DNA of 64,000 nucleotides from Jacaranda mimosifolia (taxonomy: Eukaryota > Streptophyta > Magnoliopsida > Lamiales > Bignoniaceae), in assembly GCA_018894105.1 (NCBI GenBank), contig CM032121.1:28434230-28498229 (forward strand). The letters run 5' to 3'. The notes under the pieces were generated by a model. It did no database searches. It saw nothing but the letters and a program-made list of their open reading frames with translations, and was not told where the DNA came from. Shown here one piece after another: positions 1 through 11,300 of the stretch. Numbering within the stretch: the first letter of the stretch is position 1; every line of letters starts with the position of its first letter. A program made the position numbers and the translations under genes.

Positions 1-1464
1 CAATTGAGGATTTCAAACAAAGAAAGAAAATTCACTTCCCAGAAGAAATGTAAGCTTAACCCTTACCTTAATGACCATGAAATGCTATTATGGTCTACTG
101 TCTTGTGGGGTTTGGCTCCTCATCAGCTAACCAAAAGAACGGACTTAACGTCAAAACACTTGTTTTGACCTTATAACAATAATTAAATTGATAATATCCT
201 ATTATTGGTTGTTTTACAGTGAATACTATATTTCAAGGCTCAATCCCAAAATTATTGCAAGATGTTATGCTAACTATGCCATTAATGCTATAATACCACT
301 GATTAATGAATCAATTCAAGTTTCTATTTTACAATTAACCTTTCAATGTTACACAGTTGATTATAACGATCCAACTATTATTATTAAGCGAATTTGTCAC
401 TTAGTGGTTCAATTACATAAAATTAGGGTTTTAATCATCTAATTAACTTAATTAACCAAGATTTACATGTTATATTACAAATTTGGGTCCACTAAGCTAT
501 TTTATATATACATGCATTGATCAATTCCAATCATATTTCTTCCATATCATATTATTACACAAGAATTAGTAAGAAACAAGAACAATACGAGGCATTTGCC
601 ACAACCCCAACTCTAACAATTTACCAAAGATCTTATTATGAGAGCTCAATCATTACAAACCGTGCCATATATACGATCACCATGACTAGGTGAGAAAACT
701 GTCTCAAACCTGCCGCTGCATCGCTGCCGAAATAGCTCATCACCACCACCACCGTCAGAAGCATCTCAACATAACCAAGCAAATGTCCAACTTAATATTA
801 AGCTTTGCCGCCAAGATAGGCATCAATTGAAGCTTCAAAACCCCAGCACCACCACCTCTGCTGTCACTATCTTCCCCCAATTCTGTCGCCGTCGGCGGTT
901 GAAATTGGAATTTGTTGACACCAAAATGCTCCCTGAGCTAACCTCTACTAGAACCACCCTTCAAATATTGGTTTTTGCCGTCTAAACCGCCGCTCCATCA
1001 CTCGCTGCCGTTGCTCGACTTTGGGCTTCAATTTCTTGGTGGCCCACCGGTCAATATGGGTTGCATGTAACACCGTTATGTTCCTAGCAAGGTAGGGAAG
1101 CTTTTGGTTGGATTAGTTTTAGGTTTTTGGCCTTCGCTGGAGAGGAGGAAGAAAGGTGCGTGGTAGGAAATGAAGAAAAATTTGGGGGGGTGGGGGAATG
1201 CATTTAAAGGCAAGTTTTTGATAATTACACATCAGCCCCAACATCTTCTTCTAGCTTCCAATTAAATCCTTAAAATAGTGAGTGCATGAAATTGACCAAG
1301 TTGGCCAAGAAAAATCTCACTTTAACCCCCACAAATTTTAGAATTCATACAATTAAGCTTTTTTTTTTTTTTTTCTACCCCAAACTTAAAATAATGTAAT
1401 AAAAATGATATAAAATAATGATAAACAAAATTCTATCAATAGTATATCTTTTAGGGGTGTTACC
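1..1464 (-). repeat. S1: partial long LTR (family S), minus strand, cut by the window edge
   Basis: The right edge reads AGGGGTGTTACC, the reverse complement of the TGTAACACCCCT-type start of family S with one changed base. The left part (caattgaggatttcaaac..., then gtaagcttaa) matches the interior of S2 at about 16900-16960, so both belong to the same subfamily. The GC-richer patch at about 700-1150 is the transcribed part of the LTR seen in all copies and not a gene. The remaining 2 kb or so should lie left of the window. Whether it is a solo LTR or part of a full element cannot be seen. Confidence 0.75.
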
Positions 1465-1894
1465 CTTTGTTCTTGTGCTCTTCAATGTTACTTGGAGCTC
1501 AAACCTACCCTTTGTCTACACTGAAAGTGCCTAAGCACCAAAGGTTGGGTACACATTTCCTTGCTCCAGTCCATCAATTATGAGCAAATGATAAGTTGTA
1601 GTGTTCTAACCGATTATATAGTGTTTGTAGAAAAAGAAATCAATGACAAATTAAATCTATACTCTTATATATAACACAATGGTTTGATTATAATTATATA
1701 AATTTAACTAAATTCTAAATTTTTAGAATTTTAAATTTTTTAATTAAATGTTAAAATTCTCTTGGCGTTTTTTTTTCCCCATTCTAATACAACTAATTAA
1801 TCTATTATAAGTAAACCTTAATGTAGTATTTATTCAAAATTTTAGTATTTTAATTTCAATAACTTAATTATGTATTTTTATGTGGAAGTCATTG
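1465..1894. other. AT-rich spacer, nothing recognised
   Basis: The stretch holds no ORF and no match to another part of the window that I can see. It lies between the outer edge of S1 and the truncated 3' LTR of TatA. Confidence 0.5.
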
Positions 1895-2333
1895 AAAAAA
1901 TTTGCAAATGATTTTTTATATCCCATTTTTCTCTAAGATTGGGTATTTATAGATTTTAACCCTGTGGGCTTAGGCCCATTACGATTTTTCTACCCTCTTG
2001 ATGGGCTTGGTTTTCTAGCCTATTTACTTAGTAAATAATTTTAGGTTTAATTTATCATATTTAGTCAATTTGCCAAAATGTCTTGGGTCCATTTTTAGTC
2101 ACATCATTAAGCCCTCTATTTTCGGTGGAAAAATTATTAATTTTACATTGAAATATAAATTAAGTTTAATTTGTTAAATTTATCTTTAGTTAATTTTGAG
2201 TAATTATTTTAGTTTTAGGAGTTCGTGGATTCTCATCTTCTATCCAAGTTGAGTTTGAATAGTCCTCATAATCTTTGAGTCTTCTAAGAGGTGCTCCATA
2301 AATGAATCTTTGTTGGCACCTAGGGTGTTAGCA
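1895..2333 (-). repeat. TatA 3' LTR (outer end missing)
   Basis: Shared blocks with 11412-11869 include TTTATCATATTTAGTCAA, TTAAGTTTAATTTGTTAAAT, TTTTGAGTAATTATTT and AAGAGGTGCTCCATAAA. On the minus strand it begins TGCTAACACC at 2333. About 110 bp of the outer end present in the 5' LTR are absent here. Similarity continues about 18 bp beyond 2333, so the exact inner edge is uncertain. Confidence 0.7.
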
Positions 2334-5240
2334 AAAAAGACAGGAATTTTACTTTGGCTAAAGAGAAGAAGAAGAGGAGACAAATCTTTTAGGAATGCCA
2401 AGATGAGTCCTCAAGGTAGAGTCTTTTATTTATACTAGACTTTTTAACTTATTTTTTTCTTCTTGGTCCATAGGTTGGTAAATTTTATCAGATCTCCTTC
2501 AAAATTAGTGAATACTTGAAGATCCTTGGTTAAGTTAACAAAAATGTCTAAGTCTAATTCTCAATTGGGTCTAGGAAAAGAGTTTTCAACCTATCAGTCA
2601 GGTGGGGGCGGAGAAGGCGTTAACATGGTGGCCACGTGGCCAACTAGTTTTCTGCACACAATGGTAGAGTTGGGCGCCCCAGGGGACTGCTCTTGCGGTG
2701 CCCAGATGGGGCACCCACGAAGCGTTTCTCTTAGGTGTCTGCATGACTTTCGAGGCTATCACCCGTAGGGTGCCTTGGGCAGATGCCCACGGTGGCTCAT
2801 CGTCTAGTGCTTGTAGCACTCATGGGTTGGTTTATGCTTGCGGAGGTCGTTCTTTGCATGGTATCACAACATATCCTGATTCTTCTCTTAGGTGCGGTCA
2901 GTCCAAGTCTTAGAAAATTTTGAGGAATTTCTTGGTGAAAGTGAGAATAAAGAGTCATCTTCATTGTTTAGTCTAATTCTGAAAAGGAGTTTGAGGCTGT
3001 TCCTACTTAGGATGATAATTTTACAAAAACAGTAAGGATTATGTGTTTACTTGAGCCAGAGGAGTTCGACATTTTCAGATATAGGATTTTTTGTTTATGA
3101 TGAATTCAAGTGTGTCCTTTCTTCCCCTCAAGAAAATATGATGTCACCTCCAAGCTAGAGGGTACTTCACAAGTTTTACTAGTTATTTCACTTGTGTGTT
3201 CTCTCTTCCTCCGAACCCTCTTTTGCTAGATATAGCATGCAACTATGTACTATGTCTAAGTTAGTTTGTGCCTAATTTTTTTTGCATCTTACCATGGGTT
3301 TAAATGGCATCTAAGTGAATTGAGTTTACCAATCTCTTTAAATAGCTACCGCACTTTATTTGGAGTGCGTAAAGTACCGAACAAATCTTTTTTCCATTCA
3401 TTTCCTAAGCTTAACAACATATTTTTGTGTTGGTTACCTTCGTCCAGAGGTCCTTGAAAAGATAGAATTTTATTCCTTAGAGATAAGGGTTGGAACCTTC
3501 CTCAAAAGTGGAGCAATTCTTCCTCTTTGATTCATCTTGGTCAAGTTCATCACGATCTTCGTGCAAACTTTGCCAAAGTGTGGTTGTTTGATTTTTCTTT
3601 CGACTTCACTTATGTGTTCCCACTGGTACTTAGCATATTTTGCCTTTTGATTTATGGCTCTTGCTGTGCTCATCTCTTGCACATTGCTTATGTATTAACT
3701 TAGTTCTCCTTTTCTTTATTGACAAGAAAAAAGATTGACTTTGCTAAGATTCAAGCTTGAAAAGCAAAAAGAGAAGTAGTTGAGAGACGTATTGGGGAGA
3801 AATTATCACCATAAATGTTAGAAAAAATACATCACAAACATTCACGTGGAACATCGGATTTAGGCGCGCATGCGAAGTATCAAAATTGGATGTCGGTGCT
3901 AGGGCACTTACTAGGTGTCCGGTGTTGGGGCACCATTGGGCACTCGTTATAGGCGGTCTTTGTGCATTTGGGTGCCTAGTGCTAGGTGCTCAATAGGTGC
4001 CCGACTGGGGCGCCCGTGACATGCCTTATTGCTAGAGTTGGGCGCTCAACGTTGAGGCAACAATTTTTTTTTCCGGAATTGATCTCATTCGCTTGATTTT
4101 TCATTGAGTTTTTGATGGTGCAATTTCTTCAATAGTCATCCTAGGACTTAGAGTGGCATATAGCCCTCCTTTTAACTTTTTCATTAGTTTATTTCACATG
4201 AAGTGGAGTCCTTTGAGGAAGGGAGGTTGTTATTTCCACACTCAAGTCGAGCATAAGATAAGGGTCGAGATGAGGATGAGTATAATTTTGGACTTCTTAA
4301 GAATCTTCATAGCTAGTATATCTTGATGTGCGGAGTCATCGGACTTAGAGATTTTCCTTAAAATATTTTTTAAGTGTTTAGGTGTCGCTACCTTTGAGGT
4401 AGACTTTCTTTACTTGATGACATAGGTGTCTTCCAATGTGTCCTTTAGTGAATGTATTCAAAATGATCGCCGCATATTCCCAAAGGTGTTGATAGTGGAC
4501 TTTTTTAGAATGCCACGTACTCTCGAAAGGAGTCGATAGTGGACATTTTTAGGATATTTGGAGTCGATAGTGAACCTTTTTAGGATGCCACATTCTACTG
4601 AAGGGAGCTGATATAGAACATTTTTGGAATGCCATGTACTCCAGAAGGGAGCATATAGTAGACTTTTTTAGGATGCCACATACTAGTAAAGGGAGTTGAT
4701 AGTGGAATTTTTTAGAGGGTGACTACCACGTACCTCCCTAAAGGCTAATAGTGGACTATGTTGACTACCATGTATCCTGGGGGGCCTTTAGAGTATGTTT
4801 ATGCTCGATCAATGCCATGTACTCAGTGCACTCTTCGAAGAGACTTATAGTGGGCTTATGACTAAAACTGCTTTCCAAATACTCCTTATAAGTTCTGTAA
4901 AATTCAAAGTCATAGAAGAGGTGTAATACATAGAACAAGAAAAAGCTTGCATTAACTAGGGAATATCCATGAAGAGCTAATGCCATCCTCGAGTATAAGG
5001 GCTTTATTCTAAAGAATCTAGTAAAAGAAATTGAAATAGAAAGGAAATCGAACTAACCTACTTATCATGATGAGGCATTGTCAAAAAGGTGCTTCAAATG
5101 CCATCATGAGGTGTATGTGCCTCTCCAAGTTCTGTGTCTAGTAGCATTCTTTTGCCTTTGTCTTACTTCCTTGTGGAGAGCATTCGTCTGACCTATTTGG
5201 GAGGTAAGCGACTGCACGCTCTTTAAGGTGCTGATGTAAT
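2334..5240 (-). other. TatA 3' non-coding region without pol
   Basis: About 2.9 kb lies between the protease remnant and the 3' LTR, where a complete gypsy element would carry reverse transcriptase, RNase H and integrase. None of their motifs (YVDD, the RNase H acidic residues, HHCC or the integrase D-D-E) is found on the minus strand. The region instead holds two GC-rich patches (about 2660-2800 and 3890-4045) dense in GGTGCCC/GGGCACC heptamers, and a 44-bp tandem repeat at 4489-4742. Tandem repeats near the 3' LTR are common in Tat elements, which is established for that lineage. Confidence 0.6.
4489..4742. repeat. 44-bp tandem repeat, about 6 units
   Basis: Units start at 4489, 4533, 4564, 4608, 4652 and 4696 with a core like TCGATAGTGGACTTTTTTAG, then ATGCCAC.TACT and AAGGGAG. 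Four spacings are 44 bp. One unit is shortened to 31 bp by loss of the ATGCCAC part. Confidence 0.85.
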
Positions 5241-5258
5241 GTTCTCTTGCTGCAGCTC

Positions 5259-5640
5259 TCATGTTGACACCACTTCATCAACTCCACTTAGTATAGGAAA
5301 CTTCATCTTCAAATGGTATGTAGAAATCACAACTTGGAATAGGTTCAAGGTCGTCCTCCTAAGAATTGCATTGTATGCAGAGAGAGCCTTCACCTTCAAA
5401 AACTTATTGTCTCCTGTGAACCCCACCAAAGAGGTGTTGATCTTCTGTAGGTGAGTATTGTCCACTCCAAGTTAGAGGAATGCGCTATGAAATAACATAT
5501 TTGTCAAGCTACTGCTGTTTACTAGTATCTTCTTGACCTAGAAGTTGGTTAGTGACTCCAAGATCACCAAGGTATCTTTGTGTTGTCCTCTTCCAAGCTC
5601 TGTATCTTCTTCTCCAAAGGTAATGCGAGGTACTAGTTTC
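5259..5640 (-). pseudogene. TatA aspartic protease remnant
   Basis: This is a decayed retroviral-type aspartic protease, the enzyme that cuts the gag-pol polyprotein. On the minus strand the reading ITFGEEDTELGRG, then HKDTLVILESL, then KKILVNSSSL leads to LVGFTGD, SAYNAILRRTTLN and STYHLKMKFP. These blocks are in the order found in Tat-type proteases, whose tail (STYHLKMKFPT) just precedes reverse transcriptase. The catalytic loop, usually DSGSS in this group, reads NSSSL, so the active-site Asp is lost. At least two in-frame stops interrupt it. TatB begins with the same tail (STYHMKIKFP at about 21195), which gives an internal check. After this point the similarity stops instead of entering reverse transcriptase. 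Confidence 0.75.
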
Positions 5641-5949
5641 CATACTTCGAATACACCAAGAATAAGGTCAATTGAGTGTGCCTATGCTTGTTTGACTTAC
5701 CTCGGCAATACTTTTCTTACGTTGGAGGAGTCTCCTCCAGGTAGCCCTCCAGGTATTACTGAGATGCTTCATACTGTAAGGAGATTGTTAAGGTCATTCT
5801 TGTACTGGTGTTCATTAGGATCAAGTGGTCACTTGACTTCCACTTGTAGCTTCACTCTATTCTTTAAGCATGTTCTTTTTTAGCTGGACACCTTTTGAGC
5901 TATGTACTCCTAAGGTATCTTCTTTGGAATAACTTCTTAATTTTATTTT

Positions 5950-7222
5950 CCAGATGACAACACTCATTTATGGTATGTCCACCCATATGGTGGAAACGAT
6001 ACTATTAATCTAGTCTGGGCTTCTTAGGATTGGATAGGGTCTTTTTTAGGTGATCGCTGAATAATACCACGTTGCAATGCAATAGATAGAATTTCTATCT
6101 GGGATACAATCAGGGGGGTGTGCATGGTGTGAGTATAAAGAGAGTTACACCTTCAATCTCTTATCTCTTGGTGTGGTTGCCTTCTTCATTGCGCATCTTT
6201 CTCTTAGGGGCCTCTTGAGGGATTGCTACTTCCTCTATGTAGATGTATTTCTTGGCACACATGAGGAGCTCTTCCAGCGTGGTGGGTGGATTTTCAGTAA
6301 TTAACTCCCAAAACCTTATATGCTTTAGGTTTTACAATATGACATTGGGGTGAAATTCTGATTGACATGTGAGATCTCGTCGATAGCTTGTACAAAGCAG
6401 TTGAGGTAGGCTCCCAGAGATTATTCATCTTGCTGCTTGATGATGAATAGATATACTGCTATCTTAGGATACTTGGATTTGATGGAGAAGTTTTGAAGGA
6501 AGCATTGCGGTAGCACTTCCCATCTAGTAATAAAGCTTACTAGCATCTGTTTGAACCACGTTTAGGTTTGCTTCATGAGGGTGGTATGGAAAAGCTTACA
6601 GTATGTTGCATCACTTAGGTTGTATAGTTCCATCCTTGCTAAGAAGTTATCCAAGTGTTCTTAGAGATCTGCAGTGCCCTGAAACTCTGATAATTGGGTT
6701 ATCTTCGTCCAATGAAAGAACACTTAACTAGGATCACTAGAGAGAAATGACTATACCTTGGAAACACAACAGCCGATAGGTTGTACTGGCTACCTAATCC
6801 TCTAGATGGTTGCAATACTAAAGAATGTGTCTAGATTCCTATACACCCTGACATATGCTGTGTGGGGTCTGTTCATAGTGAAGTGTGAGTGTCTCCCTGA
6901 TGAGAAAAGGAAGGGAGAGCAATATCACACCTTGAGTCAACTTTCTGCTTGGATCATTTCAGAGAGGATGAAGCCCCCTACTCCTATGAAAGGATTATTA
7001 TGGCTCTCACGAGCAATGCTCTTCAGCATATTTGGATAACTACTTTTGCTGCAGCTTGTCTAATAACGTTCTCCATGCTTCTTGCGTGATGGGTAAGACT
7101 GGTTCTTTAGGAGGAGAAGCTTGCTGCATGGGTGCCTCATTGATTATTGATCGTGCGTTAAGAGTAGGATCTGACATCGAACCAGTTGGTGCTTCATGTT
7201 GGTAACTCTCCACATTCTGCAA
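5950..7222 (-). pseudogene. TatA gag remnant
   Basis: Gag is the capsid protein that packages the retroelement RNA. The start at 7222 gives MQNVESYQHEAPTG. Downstream, around 6720-6230, conserved retrotransposon-gag blocks can be read through several stops: FQGTADL.EHLDNFLARMEL, then SDATYCKLFHTTL, TWFKQM, FSIKSKYPKIAVYLF, IIKQQDE, SLGAYLNCFVQAI and KIHPPR. This order is that of the retrotransposon gag domain in Tat elements. The reading frame is broken by many stops and some frameshifts, so no protein is expected. The hAT element sits 14 bp upstream of the presumed ATG. The left limit is approximate because the C-terminal part is too decayed to place. Confidence 0.7.
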
Positions 7223-7235
7223 TGTTGGGGTTACT

Positions 7236-10200
7236 TAGGAATGGCAATGGGGTGGGTTAAAACTTGAACTCGAGCTCAACTCATCCCAAATGAGATGGAT
7301 TTGGGGTGCTTAATGGGGTATGGGGTGTGATTTTCGAAACTTGAATTATCTGGGGTGGGGTATGGGGTTTACCCACCCTGCCACCCCGCCCTATGTATAT
7401 CGTATATATAATAATAAATAATATATATAATAAATATAATAATATATATAATAATAAATATATTATATATAATTTATTTTATATTTTTCTAATTAAAAAC
7501 AATGTCCAAATAGTTTTAGGGTTCCCAAATCCCACTTCCCACTAATTTTTTTTTTCATTCGCACCCGTAGTTCACTTCTCTCCTCTACAGCCGATTGCCC
7601 AACTCTTCAGCCTTCTGCCCTTTACTCTGTCGGTGTCTACCAGTCACTCATTTGGTGTACTATCTACCAATCACTTATGGATGCTAGTGCCATATCCCAT
7701 CTATATTTTTGAATTTACTTGTTTTTTCTCGGAGTTAAAAGCGATTTGAGCTTGAATTTGAAATTTTTTTTGGGAGGATTACTGATTTTTAGGTAAGATA
7801 TTTATCAAAATTTGAGTTTGTGTTTTAGCAATTTATTTTGTGGAATTTATGGGGAAGTTATTCATTTGATTCCTTGTGTTGCTGATTTCTCAAACATGAT
7901 TATTTATTTGTAAGCTTATGATTGTGTTTTTGGAATTTATTTATCAAACTTATGATTGTAATAAGTTGAATTCTGCAAGGCCTTCAACATCTTGATTAAA
8001 TCTCCACTATGGGCAAGTTATTTAATGGATGGTGGTTCTTGGATATTAAAGGACAATATCTAGTTTCTAAGGTATTTAGCTAAAGAAAGCTGATATTCAT
8101 CTCTAAAAAGGCAAAAGTAGTGGTAAAGATCCTGCAAAGAACGCATGACTTTGATATATATAATGAAGTGTAACATTTTTTTTTCTCTTTGTCTTTTTGT
8201 TTATGTTTCTTTATCGAAAGAGTAACTGAAGACAATATGTCGACTGAAACTCCCCTTAACCACTATTGGTAAAGGGCACTGAAGCCTTAATATTTTGAAT
8301 TTTTAAATGAAATTAATTTCATATTCAATTAGACATTTGAATGTTCTCCAACCATATATCATGGACAAATTAAATTTGATGTTAAAGTTTGTGATATGAT
8401 ACTTTAAATTTATATCTTATAGTTATGCTTTAAAGAAAAAGAGTGGAGAGAATAAGACAAGTATTTGTTTCGCTTTATTTAGTTTTGTTCTAAACCTTGT
8501 GCTTATTTTTTATTAATATTGGTAAAAACATAAATGGGCCTTTTCTTTTGTAGATGGACATGGACTCTAAACAAGGAGATAATTCTCAACCATCGATCAA
8601 TCTTGAGGAAATAAACTGACAAATAACGCATAGAGAGGAGAATGAGATAGATGATGATGGAAAAACAGTTGATGATAATTATGCAGGAGAAAGTGGTAAG
8701 AGAAAGAGAACATCCACATGGTGGAAACATTATCAAAGGTTGAAGGAAAACAATACAATAATTGCACAATGTAATTATTGCAAAAACTCATCTTAAAGCT
8801 CCAAGTAGCCATGGAACCACTCATCTAAGGAAATATTATGAGAATGTTTGCAAAAGGAGGCCTACATAAGGCAAAGCTTGTTGAGTGCAAACAAGAAGAT
8901 TGATGGAAGCCAAGACCTTACTACGCATACCTTTAAAGAGGAAACCTTACGGCATGAGCTTGCGACAGCTGTAATCTTGCATGATTATCCTCTAAGCATT
9001 ATTGAGCACATTGGGTTCCGAAGGTTTGTTAGTAGCTTGCAGCCCTCTTTTAAGATGATATGTAGGAGCACTCTAAAAAATTACACTGTGAAGGTCTTTG
9101 AAAATAAAAAGGTGAAAGCTTATTGCTTGTTTGATAAGTTAAAGTGTAGAGTTGCTATTATAACTAACATGTGGACATCTAGCCATAACAAGAAGGGTTT
9201 CATGGCTATTACTGCGCACTACATTAATGATTCTTGGATTCTCTAGAGTTGCATTTTGAGGTATGCCTGCCATTTTATCGTACTTTATTAGTTCGTAGTT
9301 TTGATGCCTTTAATGTATATATTTATTCCATTTTAGCTCAATTTTTTTATGTAGGTTTGCATATGTTCTTGCTCACACACGGCAGAAGTCTCAGCTAATG
9401 TACTGGCAAATTCATTGATGGATTGAAACATTGATCGTAATTTTTCCACAATCATTGTAGATAATTGCTTGACAAATGATGGCATGCTTAGTATCATGTT
9501 GGATAAGCTTTCATAGAAAGATATGCTCTTAGATGGAAAGGTAATTCACATGTGTTGTTGTGCTCATATCTTAAACTTAATTGTGAAGGAAGGTCTAGAA
9601 ATGATTGGTAGTGCAATTGAGAAGATTCGTGATAGTGTTATTTATTGGACTGCTTCACCTTCTAGAATAGAAAAGTTTGAAGAAGCTGCTTATCAGTTGC
9701 ATATTAATTGTTCTAAAAAGTTGTCACTTGATTGTAAAACTCATTACAACTCTACATATTTGATGTTAGAAAATGCTATCGCTTATAGACATATATTTTC
9801 CCGAGTTAAACAACGAGAGAAACATTATAAAACTTTTCCATTTGATGAGGACTAGGAGAATGCAATTGAAATTTGTGAGAAATTAAAGCTTTTCTTTGGA
9901 GTAACTTAGATGTTCTCTGGTACCTTGTATTCCACTTCCAATTGCTATTTTCCAAAGATATGTATTATGAAGATAAGATTGGAGGAGTGGACAAAGAATC
10001 CAAATGTTATGATCAAACTTATGGCTGAAAATATGTTGAAATAATATAGAAAGTATTGGGATGTTTGTCATGTTATGATTGGGGTAGCTACTATTTTGGA
10101 TCTTAGGTGCAAAATGAAATTGGTTGAGTTCTATTTTTGTACAATTTATGGTGAAAGGGCGCATTTTAAAATTGATGAAGTCCATAAGAATTGCTATGAT

Positions 10201-11201
10201 TTGTTAAAGGACTATCAAACTAGAGTTGCATTAAAGGAAAATAGCTCAACAATGTTTGGTGGTTCTTCTTCATCTTCTGATTTTGGAGCTATTCGTGCAT
10301 TAAGTACTGTGATGGATTCTCTTGAAGACTATGACATGTATGTGGCTTCAACAACTAATACAAATGTACCTTTGTCATCGGAATTGGATTTTTATTTGGA
10401 GGAGCCTGTACTACCTAGAACTCCTAATTTTGATGTATTAAGTAGGTGGAAGACAAATGGAGTGAAATTTCCTTACTTGCAAATGATGGCAAGAGACATT
10501 TTAGCTATCTTAGTTTCAACTGTTGCTTCTGAATATGCATTTAGCACTAGTGGAAGAATGGTTAGTCCTCATCGGAGTAGGCTCAATCCATCTACTTTAG
10601 AGGCATTGATGTTTTCTCGTTGTTGGTTGTGGAATGAAATGAAGGGTAAGTGAATTGTTCTTGTGGTTTTAGTATTTTTATTTGAAATCATGGTTTATGT
10701 ACCCATAGTAGAAATTTATGTTAAATTTATTTTAACTTTTGTTTATGTTTATTTGTTTAGGTGCTTGTTCAACATTTGATAATTTAGCAACTTGTCCAAC
10801 TACGCTCAATGAAGAGAAAGATGTTGAAGAATGTGGGATGAGTTAATTTAGATGGGGATTAGAACTATATGATGGAAGCTTGTTGGACTTAAAAAATTTG
10901 AGTTTTTTTGTTTCAATTTACTATTACAAACTCACAATGTATAAAAATTTGGATGTTGTGCTGGTTATTACTTTAATTCTATTCTTATCTCCTATTTTGC
11001 TTAATTGCTGTGAAGCAGTTCTGATTTGATGTTTTCATTGACTGGTTCTAATTTTTTTAATTCTTTTCGGGATGGCGGGTTAAACCCACCAACCTGACGG
11101 GATGAAGTGGGGTCTTTTAGAGCGTGGGGGGGTATGGGGCGGGGCATGGTCTCGCGGGAAGGGGTATGGGGCGAGCCTAACCCCCCCCACTGCCATCCCT
11201 A
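7236..11201 (+). mobile_element. hAT-superfamily DNA transposon with TIRs and 8-bp TSD
   Basis: Both ends are visible. The left end reads TAGGAATGGCAATGGGGTGG. The right end, reverse complemented, reads TAGGGATGGCAGTGGGGGGG. The element is flanked by an exact 8-bp duplication GGGTTACT (7228-7235 and 11202-11209), the size hAT transposases make. Subterminal GGGTATGGGG motifs recur at both ends (7315-7370 and 11128-11170), as expected for transposase-binding regions. Its transposase gene is inside and decayed. The element is 3966 bp long and lies in the leader of TatA, so it is younger than TatA. Confidence 0.93.
8554..10845 (+). pseudogene. hAT transposase, BED zinc finger type, broken
   Basis: This encoded the cut-and-paste transposase of the surrounding element. 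The reading starts MDMDSKQGDNSQ at 8554. A BED finger follows at about 8700-8860 (TSTWWKHYQRL, CNYC, THLRKYYENVC), with the usual second His replaced by Tyr. Then comes the RNase H-like core: LPLS-type block YPLSIIEHIGFRRFV, AIITNMWTS, AITAHYINDSWIL, VDNCLTNDG and CCAHILNLIVKEGL. The hAT dimerisation domain is near the end (ELDFYLEEPVLPR, FPYLQMMARDIL, STVASEYAFSTSGR). Likely introns are about 9259-9354 and 10648-10760, both GT-AG. Multiple in-frame stops (for example before 8620, near 8795, 9246, 9855 and 9910) kill it. The first catalytic Asp, normally in T-D-M-W, is Asn (TNMW). Confidence 0.88.
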
Positions 11202-11275
11202 GGGTTACTTGATTGCTAAGTTTGCGAACTCTTGACCTAATCTAAATCCTCAACATCCCTTTTTCTTCCTTTGTG

Positions 11276-11297
11276 TTTCCCACAGATGGTGCCAAAA
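11276..11297 (-). other. TatA primer-binding site
   Basis: Just inside the 5' LTR the minus strand reads TTTTGGCACCATCTGTGGGA. It resembles the primer site TGGCGCCGTCTGTGGGAA that is frequent in plant Tat elements, with two changes in the first half. The 3-base gap to the LTR edge at 11301 is normal. Confidence 0.65.
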
Positions 11298-11300
11298 TGA

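Noticed and set aside
2526..2913. Overlapping ORFs on both strands in a GC-rich patch
   Set aside because: The patch is built from GGTGCCC/GGGCACC repeats in the TatA 3' region and the products show no domain.
5545..5883. Plus-strand ORF of 112 codons with serine- and proline-rich text
   Set aside because: It is the antisense shadow of the TatA protease remnant.
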